A stretch of 64,000 nt of DNA. Origin: Tupaia tana (lineage: Eukaryota; Chordata; Mammalia; Scandentia; Tupaiidae). Positions 20,368 to 45,084 of this stretch are shown in pieces; the first letter of the stretch is position 1; each line of letters opens with the position of its first letter. The stretch spans positions 42,943,218-43,007,217 of the forward strand of contig JAKSZU010000012.1 in assembly GCA_026018925.1 (NCBI GenBank), read 5' to 3'. Both the position numbers and the translations under genes were made by a program. Below the pieces are notes generated by a model. That model saw nothing but the letters and a program-made list of their open reading frames with translations, searched no databases and was not told where the DNA came from.

Positions 20368-20663
20368 GAACCAGCAGCTGGTGTAATGGCTATGTCGCTG
20401 GACTCCCATGTAGCCGACCACGGCTCGAGTCCCGGACCCGGTGGCTTAAACTCACGACAGGCGCGTGTGTGTGCGTGCCCAAGATCCCACGAGGAGAATG
20501 GAAGAGAAGTGATTGCAGCATGGCCATCCCCCCAGGGGGTGATTTCTCGCTTTCTATCTCTCTGTCTCTGTCTTTCTGGCGAGCACACGTGCCCTATAAC
20601 AACAACAACAAAAAAACCTCTCCAATAAAACCCCCAAAAACAAACAAACAAAAAAAAAAATAA
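20368..20663 (+). repeat. SINE type L
   Basis: Flanked by perfect AAGATAATACAAGTCAA repeats at about 20351 and 20664. Confidence 0.93.
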
Positions 20664-20689
20664 AAGATAATACAAGTCAAGTGTCCCCC

Positions 20690-21285
20690 AGTACCCACCA
20701 TGGACTCACCAGCTCACAGCCAGCAGCACTGGGTCTAGTCAGGTTACAGCTGCCCTGGCGCCTCAGCAGCCCCTCCCTTCCAGACTCCACCCTCAGGAGT
20801 ACAGCACAGACCCTTTGGCCCTTGTGGAGGCAGCATCCCAACATTACTGCTCCCTGGTCTGAACTGACTACGGTAGCAGAAACCCTCTGGTGACCAGTGT
20901 CCCTCCCTCTAGGGAAGTCCAGTCCCTGTCACACTAGCTCAGGCTCGGGTTGCAACAAACCACTCTTCCAGCCACTGTGCCTCTTGCTCTACCTGCTCTC
21001 CAAAGGTGTGGCGCTCCAGCACACACCAGGACAGAAGCTGGAGTTACAGTCGGAGGGAGGTGGAAGCAGCAGAAAGAGACTGTCCCTGGGGCCTCACCAT
21101 ATCTCAGAGACAACCGCTGTGGAGGATTCAGAGGCCCAGACCCTCGGTGAGGTAGCAGAGGATGTGAGCATAGACCCATTTTCCTAGCACTAGCTGGCAG
21201 TGCTAAAGGAAGGGCCCAGCCCACACCTTTCCAACTCGGGCCATTTATTCTACATCAGGTAGATGGCCATTTCAAGAAATTTTGG
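20690..21285. other. Unassigned intergenic sequence
   Basis: Non-repetitive, GC-moderate. Open frames here show no recognisable protein. Confidence 0.5.
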
Positions 21286-21289
21286 CCTT

Positions 21290-21475
21290 GGGACCAGCAG
21301 GTGCCACAGTGGTTAAGGGTGCTGGATTTCCACATGGCCAACTGTGGTTCAAGTCCCAGACCTGGTGGCTTGCTTTCTCACTTTCCCTTTCTTTCTCATT
21401 CTGTCCCTCTCTGGTCAAATTTAAACAAACAGATACATAAATAAAGTTAAATAAAATAACTCTTAAAAAAAAAAA
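21290..21475 (+). repeat. SINE type S
   Basis: Begins GGGACCAGCAGGTGCCAC; A-rich tail ends about 21475. Confidence 0.85.
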
Positions 21476-21504
21476 TTCAGCCTGGGATTAAAAGACAGCC
21501 TCCA

Positions 21505-21668
21505 GGCTGGCAGGTGGCATGGTAGTTAAGGTGCTGGACTCCCACACGGCTGACCATGGTTTGAATCCTGAACCTGGAAGCTTGCTTTCTCACTTTCCCT
21601 TTCGCTGTCTCTTTCTAGTCAAATTAAAAAAATAATAACAACAAATAAAATAAATAAATAAAACACAG
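21505..21668 (+). repeat. SINE type S
   Basis: Flanked by ACAGCCTCCA(A/G)G repeats at about 21493 and 21664. Confidence 0.87.
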
Positions 21669-21734
21669 CCTCCAAGGAATAAAGAACTTGGGAGAGGGGA
21701 CAGAATTATGTCACATGAAAAACTTATCTGATTG

Positions 21735-22003
21735 GGACCAGCAGTTAGCGTAATGGCTATGTTGCTGGACTCCCACGTAGTTGACTGGGGTTTGCGTCCC
21801 AGACCCGGTGGCTTAAACTCATGCCAGGCGCATGTGCGTGTGTGCCCAAGATCCCAAGAGGAGAATGGAGAAGGGACTGTGGTGTGGCCATCCCCCCTGG
21901 GGGGTGATTTCTCGCTTTCTATCTCTCTGTCTCTGTCTGTCTGGCAAGCGCACGCGCCCTATAGCAAAAATCTCTCCAAAAAAAAAGAAAAAAAAAAAAA
22001 AAC
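21735..22003 (+). repeat. SINE type L, first half of a dimer
   Basis: Follows AAAACTTATCTGATT; its A-tail runs straight into a second L head. Confidence 0.9.
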
Positions 22004-22274
22004 TGGGACCAGCAGTTAGCATCATGGCTATGTCACTGGACTCCCACGTAGTCGACCGCGGTTCGCGTCCCGGACCCGGTGGCTTAAACTCACGCCGGGC
22101 GCGTGTGCGTGCGTGCCCAGGATCCCGAGAGGAGAATGGAGGAGAAGGGATTGCGGCGTGGCCATCCCCCCTGGGGGGTGATTTCCTGCTTTCTGTCTCT
22201 CTGTCTCTCTCTGTCTGTCTGGCGAGCGCACGCGCCCTATAGCAAAAACCTCTCAAAAAAAAAAAAAAAAAAAA
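22004..22274 (+). repeat. SINE type L, second half of a dimer
   Basis: After its A-tail the sequence AAACTTATCTGATT recurs, so the pair shares one target-site duplication. Confidence 0.92.
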
Positions 22275-22366
22275 AAACTTATCTGATTAGCCCAACAAAT
22301 TGCTCTCTCACTTTCCAAGGTTTGTGGTATCTTTCCTTGGGGCCGAAAGATAAGATGGTTGTACAG

Positions 22367-22640
22367 GGAACCAGCAGTTAGCACAATGGCTATGTCGCTG
22401 GACTCCCACGTAGTCGACCACGGTTCGCGTCCCGGACCCGGTGGCTTAAAACTCACGCCGGGCGCGTGTGCGTGCGTGCCCAAGATCCTGAGAGGAGAAT
22501 GGAGGAGAAGAGATTGCGGCGTGACCATCCCCCCTGGGGGGTGATTTCTCGCTTTCTGTCTCTATGTCTCTCTCTGTCTGTCTGGCGAGCGCACGTGCCC
22601 TATAACGAAAAACCTCTCCAAAAAAAAAAAAAAAAAAAAA
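22367..22640 (+). repeat. SINE type L, GGGAACC subfamily
   Basis: Flanked by AAGATGGTTGTA repeats at about 22352 and 22638. Confidence 0.93.
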
Positions 22641-22644
22641 GATG

Positions 22645-23455
22645 GTTGTATAAACCATCCCTTGGGGGTGCCCTGGCCCACAGGGCACAGGCTGCATCTT
22701 GTACCCACTGAACAGCTATGAACCCTGTTTCCCCTTTCCCCAGATCACTGCTCTGCCAGGTAGGAACACTCCCTAAGGACCAGTGCCTCCTCCCACCTTC
22801 TAGCAGATGGGGATCACTGAGGGGGAGCAAAACAAGGCTGACGCTCTGCTCTCCACAGGAAGTGCTCTGAGCTCTGGCTCCTCATCAGCCCTGCATAGGG
22901 AACAAGCTACACAGCCCCATCAGTAACAGGAGGGGGCCAGAGTCCCCTCCCATTACCTTTCCTCTCCCACAAGACTAACATGAACTATCTTTCCTCTGGT
23001 CTTCGTCTTCTATTAGCAGAGGGAAAAGGAGTCTTTTTAAGAGACAATATGATGAGTCACTCAATAAAACAAAAGGAAGAAAAGAAACACTGTCACTTAT
23101 TTAGCTTCCATACATGGGCACTGGAATTTAGGTGTGGTGGCAGAAATCAAATGTTGCAATGGCTGGCTTGGAACTCTATCTCCAGGATGCAAAGCCGGCA
23201 CTCCTCAGAACACCTTTAGCCTCTATCCATAATTCTGGAAAGTGGCATAAACATACACACACGGTCTCCATTCCCACGTCTGGCTGCCTGTCCCAACATC
23301 TCGAGGTCTCCCAGGCTTCCTGCATGGCAAGGGGCCTGGGGCCATCACAGCCATGGGTCTCCCAGGATTTAGGCCCACCACTGGGATGGTCTTGGGGTCA
23401 GGGATTTCCCCTGAGCCAGGCTGCCCATGGTACCCCAGCATCAAGAAGCTCTCTC
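22645..23455. other. Intergenic sequence downstream of NAA40
   Basis: No repeat or exon recognised between the last SINE and the NAA40 poly(A) region. Confidence 0.5.
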
Positions 23456-25894
23456 AGCAGCTGAACAAAGTGTCTTTTATTTGTGACATACAAATACGAC
23501 CAATGCAAAAGAGATCACTTTTTCCCTTTGATTCCAGTGATAACAAGTAGCTAAAGAAAAAAATATATATCAAGTTTATCTTCCAATTTTCCTCTAAAAG
23601 AACCAGAAAGGGTTATTAAAAAGAACCATACACATGTCATTGATATATTTGACATCATAAAAATAACCTGAAATAGGGTGGATAACACAATAACAAAAAA
23701 ACAGACTTTAAAAATATTTTAACATGCCCCGAACAAAAAAAAAAAAAACTGGTACAAAAGGTCTGCTATGTTTCTCAAAACCGAGACCTGGGAGACATGG
23801 AGGAAAAAATGATGTTTGAGAAATTACTGGGCTCACGACCGAGTGATCTGCTGGTCACAGAAAGTGCCTCTCTGGCCCAGCCCCGACATCCTGAGGAGTC
23901 CTTTGGGACTCAGCCTCCAGCTGGGGTGCGCAGGGCAGGCCCCAGGCACCCTGTCTACCATTGGGCTTGGTGCCAGTAGTCTATGACTGGGAAGAAACAA
24001 CATATGTGGAACTCATCTTACATGGGATATATACTGGGGGTTCCTTTTGGTCCCCTTGAGTGGGAGGTACCAGAAAACCATGATCTAAGACAATAAATAG
24101 TTATCAGTATCCTTTGAGAGACAGGGGTCAGAGGGAAACTTTCCCTAAACATGCTGTCATTTCATGATTCCTGGAAGGTGTCTACAAATCCCCTTCCAGC
24201 ATGGCCAACCTTCACCTGTGGTAAGATTTCTAGGGAGCCAGCAGTGGGGCAAAGGTAAACTTATTCCAGTGTAAAGCTGCAAGGCCCCTCCAAAGAGTGC
24301 CCAGTCCCACTGCTGGTAGGATCAAGAGCAGTGTAGGGTGCTCAGCAGAGAGGCAGGCTGGGCGAGGAAGGCCCCTGTAGAGGCAGGAATCCATGTTGAG
24401 AAGTTGGGTCAGCCCTGGAGAGACCTGCCAGGACAGACAGCCTGAGTCAGGGCAGAGGGTGGGGCCTGAGCACCCTACAAAAGCAGCTTCCTAGAGACTA
24501 GAGCCTTTACCATCCTCCCCAAAGCAGAGCTTAGAGAGGACCGAGGGAAGAGATTAGGTGCTCCTTCCTGGATGAGGATTTGGTTGTTCTTCCCTGGAAG
24601 AGGAACAAGGCCTAGATCACGGTGAGCGTAAGTTCTGAGCCTGCATGCTCCCTATCCCATGAGAGAAGAGGAAGGCAATCTCCTCCCCCTACTCCAGCCT
24701 TCTGCCATAGGATGATTCCAGAGAGAAAAGCAGCTGTTCTGGCCACTGAGAGGCATTCCTGCTGCGCCTGAGCTGTGGCCTGGCTGGGCCAGGCAGTGGC
24801 ACTAGTGCCTCACTGAGGCAGCAAGGGGCAAGGCTGGGGAGTGCAGGCACTAGGGCCTGCTGCTGGCTGGGGGCTCTCAGAAGAGGAAGGGCGGCAGTGG
24901 GGAAGAATGCCCCACCTTCAGAGAGCTATCAGCACCAAGAGATGAGAGGAAATGGCATTAACCAGAAATGAGGGGCCTTCTGGGGGAAGACGAGGGGCTC
25001 CCTGATGTTATTCCCCCCTTGAGACTAGGAACAGAGGTAATACGGGGCTAGGGTAAGGGGCAGGAGAGTGGTGAGAAGTGATGGAGAGGAACGGGCAGGA
25101 CCTGTGGCTTCCTTCCAGGAATGAAGAGCTTGAGTCACTGCCATTGAACTGAGAGACTAAGCTGAGAATACAGCAATGTCCAAAAGCCCAAGAAGCCACC
25201 ATCCCCATGGCGGGCCCCGACAAAACTTCCTTCTTAGTCTTCGCAGCTCCTCTCACCAACAGGGACAGAGAGAGGCAGCTTTACTCCCAGAGTCGGCTGG
25301 TCCCAAGTTGACACCACTCTATGGGTCCATAAGCACATGGCTACAAAGACCTTTCCTTGCTTCCCTGTATCTTGGCACAAAGGATCTTCCCAGGTTCTCC
25401 ACAGCATTCTGCCCGCAAGCATCTCTCTAAAGCCTCTCCCTATGCCCAGATCCTTTACATTATCCATTCTCTTTGGGGACCAGCAGACCTCAGACCCAAG
25501 ACTCCAGGACTTTTGTAAAAGTGGGTATAAAACACTCCATTTGTCCAAGTGTGTGTTGGGGAGACTATCAATAATCCAGCTGCAGAGAAGTGGGGGAACC
25601 TTCCCCTTGAGGGCTCAAAAGCCTACCAAGGATGAGCTTCATGGCCAGGCCTCCGCCAGCTCTTCCCTCTGCCAGCATCCTCTCCTCTTCACTCCCTCCT
25701 GGCACCCTGGCCTTCTAGGAGAAAGGAAGAGGGGCAGCATGGACCACTCCTCCCATGTTCTGGGCTCTCAGAGCGCAGCCTGGCACATGCAGGGCTGAGG
25801 AGGCCACAGCTCTGAGGGCATCTGGCAAGCGGCATGAGACCAGGAAAGAGGACAGGCCTTAGGAGAGTGCTCTGACTTGCACGTCGCTCTGAGT
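23456..25894 (-). other. NAA40: NAA40 3' UTR
   Basis: About 2.4 kb of SINE-free sequence between the NAA40 stop codon and the first good poly(A) signal. The sudden absence of SINEs over this stretch, in a window saturated with them, agrees with selection on a long UTR. The exact 3' end is inferred. Confidence 0.65.
23476..23481 (-). terminator. NAA40: NAA40 poly(A) signal candidate
   Basis: AATAAA on the minus strand (CACAAATAAAAG), near the end of the SINE-free stretch. Confidence 0.55.
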
Positions 25895-39289
<13,395 letters not shown>

Positions 39290-39608
39290 GGCGACAGCGG
39301 CGGCGGCGACCCTCAGCTCCTTCACAGACCTGCCGGCAGGGAGGCGGCAACGGCGGTAGCGGCGGCGACACCAGAGCGGCGGGCCCCGCACCGCGCATGC
39401 GCCTCGCGGGCTCCCCAGCGCGCCCTCGCGGACACCGCGCCGGCGCAGAAACGGGGGGGGGGGGGGGCGAGCCGGGGAAGGCGCGCAGGTGGAGCGCCTG
39501 CGAGGCCGGCGGAGGGTCTAGGAACAGAAAGGGGCGGGAGGCGTGGAGGAGCGTCGCGCTAGGAATGACGTGTCTGCCCCGGGTCCGCCCCCTCCCCAGG
39601 CTATGTCT

Positions 39609-39622
39609 GTAGCTATGGCAAC
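39609..39622. promoter_or_regulatory. RFX (X-box) motif
   Basis: GTAGCTATGGCAAC is one base from the palindromic RFX consensus GTTGCCATGGCAAC in each outer part; the GGCAAC half-site is perfect. About 320 bases upstream of the NAA40 start codon. Confidence 0.5.
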
Positions 39623-39760
39623 GGCCGCGCGGGGCTTGGCGGCGCGCCTCAGCCGCAACTGAGCTCCTGGGCAGCGGGGTGGGTGGCAGCTCCTCCCCTG
39701 GGCTCCGCGTCTCCCTGGCCCCGCGCGGAGCTGCCACCGTCACAGACGACCAATCGCTTC

Positions 39761-40129
39761 ACGACTTCTGAAACACCAGCCCCTCCTCAGCCCTCCGAAG
39801 CAAAGAGGAAGTCTTTGGAAACACCTGGAATTTAACTCTTGAAATTCCTTTGCTAACCCGAGTCCTGTTCCTCATTCATCCATCTTTGAACCATTCATTG
39901 ACCGTCCATTCATTCGCGCTCTCAATAAACATTTACCAGCACGTACGCTGTGTTGAGCCCAGGGGCACAGAGAGATGCGCCATGCCATCGCAGTCCAAAA
40001 CTTCACTGTCTAGAGGAGAAACAAGCATGTAGCAACTGTCCTACAGAGAATGAGTGGCACTGTTAAAAATGGGACACCAGACGTCCTGCACGGTATTAAT
40101 TTCAGTCTGTCCTTACAGACCAGAATGTG
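39761..40129. other. Upstream flank of NAA40
   Basis: Contains an ancient-repeat scrap CAATAAACATTTACCAGC at about 39920; otherwise unassigned. Confidence 0.45.
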
Positions 40130-40283
40130 GCCCTCACGTGACCTGCACCGAATCACCTGGGAGCTTGTGCAGTGCACAAACCCCTGGGACCTGCCCCAGA
40201 ATTTCCAGGAGTGGAGCCAGTCTTCACTCTGAAGTGCTCCCCAGGTAGGGTCCTTATACAAGACAATTAGAGAACCACTGCTC
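40130..40283 (+). mobile_element. MER5A-like hAT-Charlie DNA transposon remnant
   Basis: GAATCACCTGGGAGCTTGTG, CCCCAGAATTTCC, AGTGCTCCCCAGGT and the terminal GAGAACCACTG match the non-autonomous MER5A in order. The left terminal inverted repeat is missing. Confidence 0.8.
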
Positions 40284-40329
40284 AAGACTCAAGTTTCTTG
40301 AACTTTGTCAGGTTTTGCTCATTATCTCA

Positions 40330-40838
40330 TCTTCAGCACAAGCACAGTGGTGGCCCAGGAACATTTAGTGAGCACCTACTGCATGGAAGGCACTGCTTCA
40401 GCAAAGAACAAAATCACAAACAGAAAAAAGCACTACCTAGAAAAAGGAGGCAGTTTATAAACCAAATAAGTAGGTAATACTCATAGTATGTTCTTTTTGA
40501 TAAAAGTTCTGTGAGGGAAAATAAAGCAGGAAAGGAGAATAGAAAAGGCCAGGTTTATAGTTTTACAAGGGTGTTCTGGGCAGGCAAACAGGAGGTAATA
40601 TTTGAGTCAAGATCTGCAGGGGGTGAAGGAGCAAGTCAGGAGGATATCTGGGGGAAGGACGTTCTAGGCAAGTGATACATACAGCCAATGCAAACCCGCA
40701 TGCTGGAGCAAGACTGGCGGAATGTGTAAGAAAAACACAGTGTGGCTGGAGCACAGTGGGCCAACAGTAGAATAGTAGGAGGTGAACTTACACTGGTAAG
40801 AAGCAGATCACTTAGGATTATAGGTTTTCAAAGACCAA
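40330..40838 (+). repeat. Ancient interspersed repeat, family not assigned
   Basis: AACATTTAGTGAGCACCTAC, TTCTGTGAGGGAAAATAAAG, TATTTGAGTCAAGATCTGC and TGTGGCTGGAGCACAGTGG form a phrase order common in old mammalian repeats. Confidence 0.5.
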
Positions 40839-40840
40839 CT

Positions 40841-40976
40841 GGGGACCAGCAGATGGTGTAATGGTTACGTTGCAGGATTCCCATATTGTCTAACCGTGGT
40901 TTGAGTCCCGGACCTGGCAACCTTGCATGCATGCTCATGCTCAAAATTCCTTGGATTGCAGCATAACTATCCCCTG

Positions 40977-41014
<38 letters not shown>

Positions 41015-41085
41015 TTCTTGACTTTTTGTCTCTCTGTCGAGCACACTCACCCTAGATCAAAAAAACTCTCTTCAGAAGAATAAAG
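40841..41085 (+). repeat. SINE type L, local variant, copy 1
   Basis: Unusual central part TGCATGCATGCTCATGCTC and tail CACTCACCCTAGATCAAAAA; (TG)n at 40979-41013. Confidence 0.8.
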
Positions 41086-41360
41086 AGGGACCAATAGTTG
41101 GTGTAATGGCTATGTCGCTGGACTCCCATGTGGTCAACCATGGTTTGAGTCCCAAACCCAGTGGCTTAAAATCACAGGACTCCCACATAGTCTAACCGTG
41201 GTTTGAGTCACGGACCTGGTAACTTTGCATGCATGCTCATGCTCAGAATTCCTAGGATTGCAATGTAACCATCCCCCGGGGGTGGGGCAGTGGCGATTCT
41301 TGACTTTTTGTCTCTGTCAAGCACACTCACCCTAGATCAAAAAAATCTCTCTTGAAAAAA
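41086..41360 (+). repeat. SINE chimera: type L head joined to the local variant
   Basis: An ordinary L head to 41175 is followed by AGGACTCCCACATAGTCTAACC, after which the text duplicates copy 1 (same TCTAACCGTGG, GATTCTTGACTTTTTGTC and CTAGATCAAAAAA). Confidence 0.82.
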
Positions 41361-41632
41361 GAGGGACCAGCAGTTGGCATAATGGCTATGTCGTTGGACT
41401 CCCATGTAGTCGGCTACAGGTTCAAGTCCCAGACCTGGTAGCTTAAACTCATACTGGGCACTTGTGCGTGTGTATCCAAGATCCCAAGAGGAGAATGGAA
41501 GAGAAGGGATTGTGGTATGGCCATCCCCCCGGGGAGTGATTTCTCTCTTTCTATCTCTCTGTCTCTCTGTCTTTCTGGTGAGCGCACGTGCCCTATAGCA
41601 AAAACCTCTCCAAAAAAAAAAAAAAAAAAAAA
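41361..41632 (+). repeat. SINE type L
   Basis: Third L-type element in the row; A-tail about 28 bases. Confidence 0.88.
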
Positions 41633-41713
41633 AAAAAATCAAAGGAAGAGATGAATCCTCTCCAAACAGCAGTGTAGGTGGGAGAAGGTGCAGATCTGGT
41701 TCAATACAAAAGT

Positions 41714-42190
41714 AGAAGGGACCACCAGATGGTGTAATAGTTACATTGCTGGACTGCCACGTAGTTAACAGCGATTCGAGTTCCGGACCCAGCTGCTTAA
41801 AACTCATGCCAGGTGGGAACCAGCAGTTAACGTAAGGGCTATGTCGCTGGACTCCCACGTAGTCGACCACGGTTCGCGTCCTGGACCTGGTGGCTTAAAA
41901 CTCACGCTGGGTGCGTGTGCGTGCGTGCCCAAGATCCCGGGAGGAGAATGGAGGAGAAGGGATTGAAGCGTTACCATTCCCCCTGGGGGGGTGATTTCTC
42001 GCTTTCTGTCTCTCTGTCTCTCTCTGTCTGTCTGGCGAGCGCACGTGCCCTATAGCAAAAACCTCTCAAAAAAAAAAAAAAAAACAAAAAACAAAACTCA
42101 TGCCAGGTGCATGTACATACATGCCCAAAATCCCAAAAGGAGAATGGAGGAGAAGGAATTCTGGTGTGGCTATACCCTCTAGGGGTTTAA
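41714..42190 (+). repeat. SINE type L split by another L
   Basis: Head 41714-41814, central and tail part 42095-42190. Confidence 0.85.
41815..42090 (+). repeat. SINE type L nested in a SINE
   Basis: Flanked by AAAACTCATGCCAGGTG repeats from the host. Mixed markers: GGGAACC head but AGCAAAAACC tail. Confidence 0.93.
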
Positions 42191-42237
42191 TCATACATGT
42201 TATTGCCATTAATTTTCCATTTCTAGTTTCATATATA

Positions 42238-42241
42238 TACA

Positions 42242-42289
<48 letters not shown>
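42238..42289. repeat. (TG)n(TA)n microsatellite
   Basis: About 50 bases of TG then TA dinucleotides. Confidence 0.93.
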
Positions 42290-42292
<3 letters not shown>

Positions 42293-42516
42293 TTTAACCC
42301 CTATTTCTCACCCTCTGCCATTTCCCACCCTCCTCCCACTATCTTAGGTGTCTACAAAATTTCTTAAGTAATCTAACTATTTTCAATAGCAAGTTTAGCT
42401 GGTATGTACATATCAGTGAATACATCTCTGTAAGTGTGAAACTCTGAGTAGAATGAATATACTATAAGGTAACACTTAGCTGATGTTATAAAGCTTACTA
42501 TGGTCTTTTGTTTTTG

Positions 42517-42780
42517 TTTTTGTTTTTTTTTTTTTTGAGAGTTTTTTTTCCTATAGGGCGCATGTGCTCGCCAGAGAAACAAAGAGAAACAGAGAGACAG
42601 AAATCACCCCCCAGGGAGGATGGCCACGCCTCAATCCCTTCTCCTCCGTTCTCCTCTCGGGATCTTGGGCATGCATGCACATGTGCCCGGCGTGAGTTTA
42701 AGCTACCGGGTCCAGGACTCGAACCATAGTCAACTACTTGGGAGTACAGCAACATAGCCATTACACCAACTGCTGGTCCC
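42517..42780 (-). repeat. SINE type L
   Basis: Flanked by TTACTATGGTC repeats at about 42496 and 42780. Confidence 0.92.
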
Positions 42781-42847
42781 TACTATGGTCATTAAAAGGT
42801 ATTTTTAAATATATTTTTAATTTCAAGAAAAGCAGTTTTAGCTTTTT

Positions 42848-43022
42848 ATTTTTTTAATAATTATTTTATTTAACTTTATTTATTTATTTTAATTTGACCA
42901 GGGAGAGGCAGAGTGAGCGAGAGAGAGAGAGAGAGAAAGCAAGCCGCCAGGTCTGGGACTCGAATCGTGGTCAGCTATGTGGGAGTTCAGCGTCCTTAAC
43001 CACCACTCCACCTGCCGGCCCC
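42848..43022 (-). repeat. SINE type S
   Basis: Flanked by GCAGTTTTAGCTTT repeats (42829 and 43023). Confidence 0.93.
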
Positions 43023-43476
43023 GCAGTTTTAGCTTTAATAAATCAAAGAAATACTAAAGAGCTTTACTTAAAACTTAAATCCAGGAAACAGATTAAGATT
43101 CTGTTCAAATAGTAGGTACGTGAACCTACCGGCAGCTCAAAACAGGATAAAAATCCTTAAAACTGGAAAACAAAGCCTAGAAGAAAATCAGCAATGTTTA
43201 AGTCAAAAGTCATAAAATGCTATTTCACCAGTTCAGTCTCATGTACTTAATCTATCTTCTGTTGTGGTCTGATCTTCCCAATTAAATTCTGGGATATAAT
43301 ATTCAACTCCAGACGTGTCTCTATAATTAAGTTGGCCATTTTCTTAGTTTTTGAACTCTTATTTCCGTGTATCTGTATTTAATTATCCTGATATAGCACT
43401 CACTTGAGAATTTTTTGGAGATCTGGTCTGGTGTTGGCAAATTCTTTCAGGTTTTGTTTTTCTGAGACTATTCTTT

Positions 43477-43680
43477 TTTTTTTTTAAAGAATTATTTTAT
43501 TTTATTTTTTTATTTATTCATCCATTTATGTTTTAATTTTACCAGAGGGAGGGAGACACACACAGAGAGAGAAAGAGAGATTGAAAGTGAGAAAAGCAAG
43601 CCACTAGGTCCAGGACTTGAACTGTGGTCAGCCATGTGGGAGTGTCCAGCACCTTAACCCCCACTCCACCTGCTGGTCCC
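43477..43680 (-). repeat. SINE type S
   Basis: Flanked by TCTGAGACTATTCTT repeats at about 43462 and 43681. Confidence 0.93.
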
Positions 43681-44433
43681 TCTGAGACTATTCTTGTCTT
43701 TTCTTCCCATATGAAGGATAATCTTGCAGGCTACAGTATTCTTGGTTGAAATTGCTTTTCCCTTAACACTTTGAATATATTTTCTCACTCTTTCCTCACT
43801 TGCATTGTTTCTGATGAGAGGTCCGTTGTTAGCCTGATGGGATATCTTTTGTAGGTAACTTGCCGTTTCTCTCTTGCCAATCTTAGTATCTTACCTTTGT
43901 CTATGGTTTTAGTCAATCTGGCTATAATGTGTTTGAAGAAGATCTTCTTGGGTTGATTCTATTTGGGGTCCTTTGTGTTTCTTGGAACTGGATCTTTGAG
44001 TGCCTCTCTAGGTTTGGAAAGTTTTCTTGCAGGATTTCATCGAATAGATTATCAATGCTCTTATGAGTCTCTTCACCTTCTGTGATACCAATTATCCAAA
44101 TGTGTGGATGTTTGATGGTATCTAGTATTTCTCGTATATTATTCTCATTTTTGGGGGGCCATTTTCTCAGTCTTCATGATGGATTTTTCTAGGCCAGCGA
44201 TTCTATCTTCTACATCTAAGATTCAATTTTCTGTATAATCTAGTCTGCTTTTAATACTTTCAAGGGAGATTTTGACTTCATGTATTATAGCCTTCATCTC
44301 TAACAGGTCCTTTTGATTTTTTTAGGGTGTGTATTTCCTCTTTTAGATCTTGTAAGAATTTCCTAACCTCCTAGAAATCGTCAACTCCTTTCTCCTTTCT
44401 CTTCTTTTTTTTTTTTTAAGAATTATTTTTTTG

Positions 44434-44702
44434 GGGGACCAGCAGTTAGCGTAATGGCTATGTCGCTGTACTCCCACGCAGTCGACCGCGGTTCGCGTCC
44501 CAGACCCGGTGGCTTAAAACTCACACCGGGCGCATGTGCGTGCATGCCCAAGATCCCGAGAGGAGAATGGAGGAGAAGGGATTGCGGCGTGGTCTTCCCC
44601 CCTGGGGGGTGATTTCTCACTTTCTGTCTCTCTGTCTCTCTGTCTGGCGAGCACACACACCCTATAGTGAAAACCTCTCAAAAAAAAAAAAAAAAAAAAA
44701 AA
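44434..44702 (+). repeat. SINE type L nested in a SINE, first
   Basis: Preceded and followed by AAGAATTATTTTTTTGGG. Confidence 0.92.
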
Positions 44703-44716
44703 AGAATTATTTTTTT

Positions 44717-44987
44717 GGGGACCAGCAGTTGGCGTAACGGCTATGTCACTGGACTCCCATGTAGTCGACTGCGGTTTGAGTCCCAGACCCGGTGGCTTAA
44801 ACTCACGCCGGGCACGTGTGCGTGCATGCCCAAGATCCCGAGAGTAGAATGGAGGAGAAGGGATTGCGGCATGGCCATTCCCCTGGGGGGGGGGGGTGAT
44901 TTCTTGCTTTCTATCTCTCTGTCTCTCTCTGTCTGGCGAGCGCACACGCCCTATAGCAAAAATCTCTCCAAAAAGAAAGAAAGAAAA
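44717..44987 (+). repeat. SINE type L nested in a SINE, second
   Basis: Uses the same AAGAATTATTTTTTT target as the first; the motif is seen a third time at 44988. Confidence 0.92.
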
Positions 44988-45044
44988 AAAGAATTCTTTT
45001 TAAACTTTATTTATTTATTTATTTTAATTTGAACAGAGAGGGAC

Positions 45045-45084
<40 letters not shown>

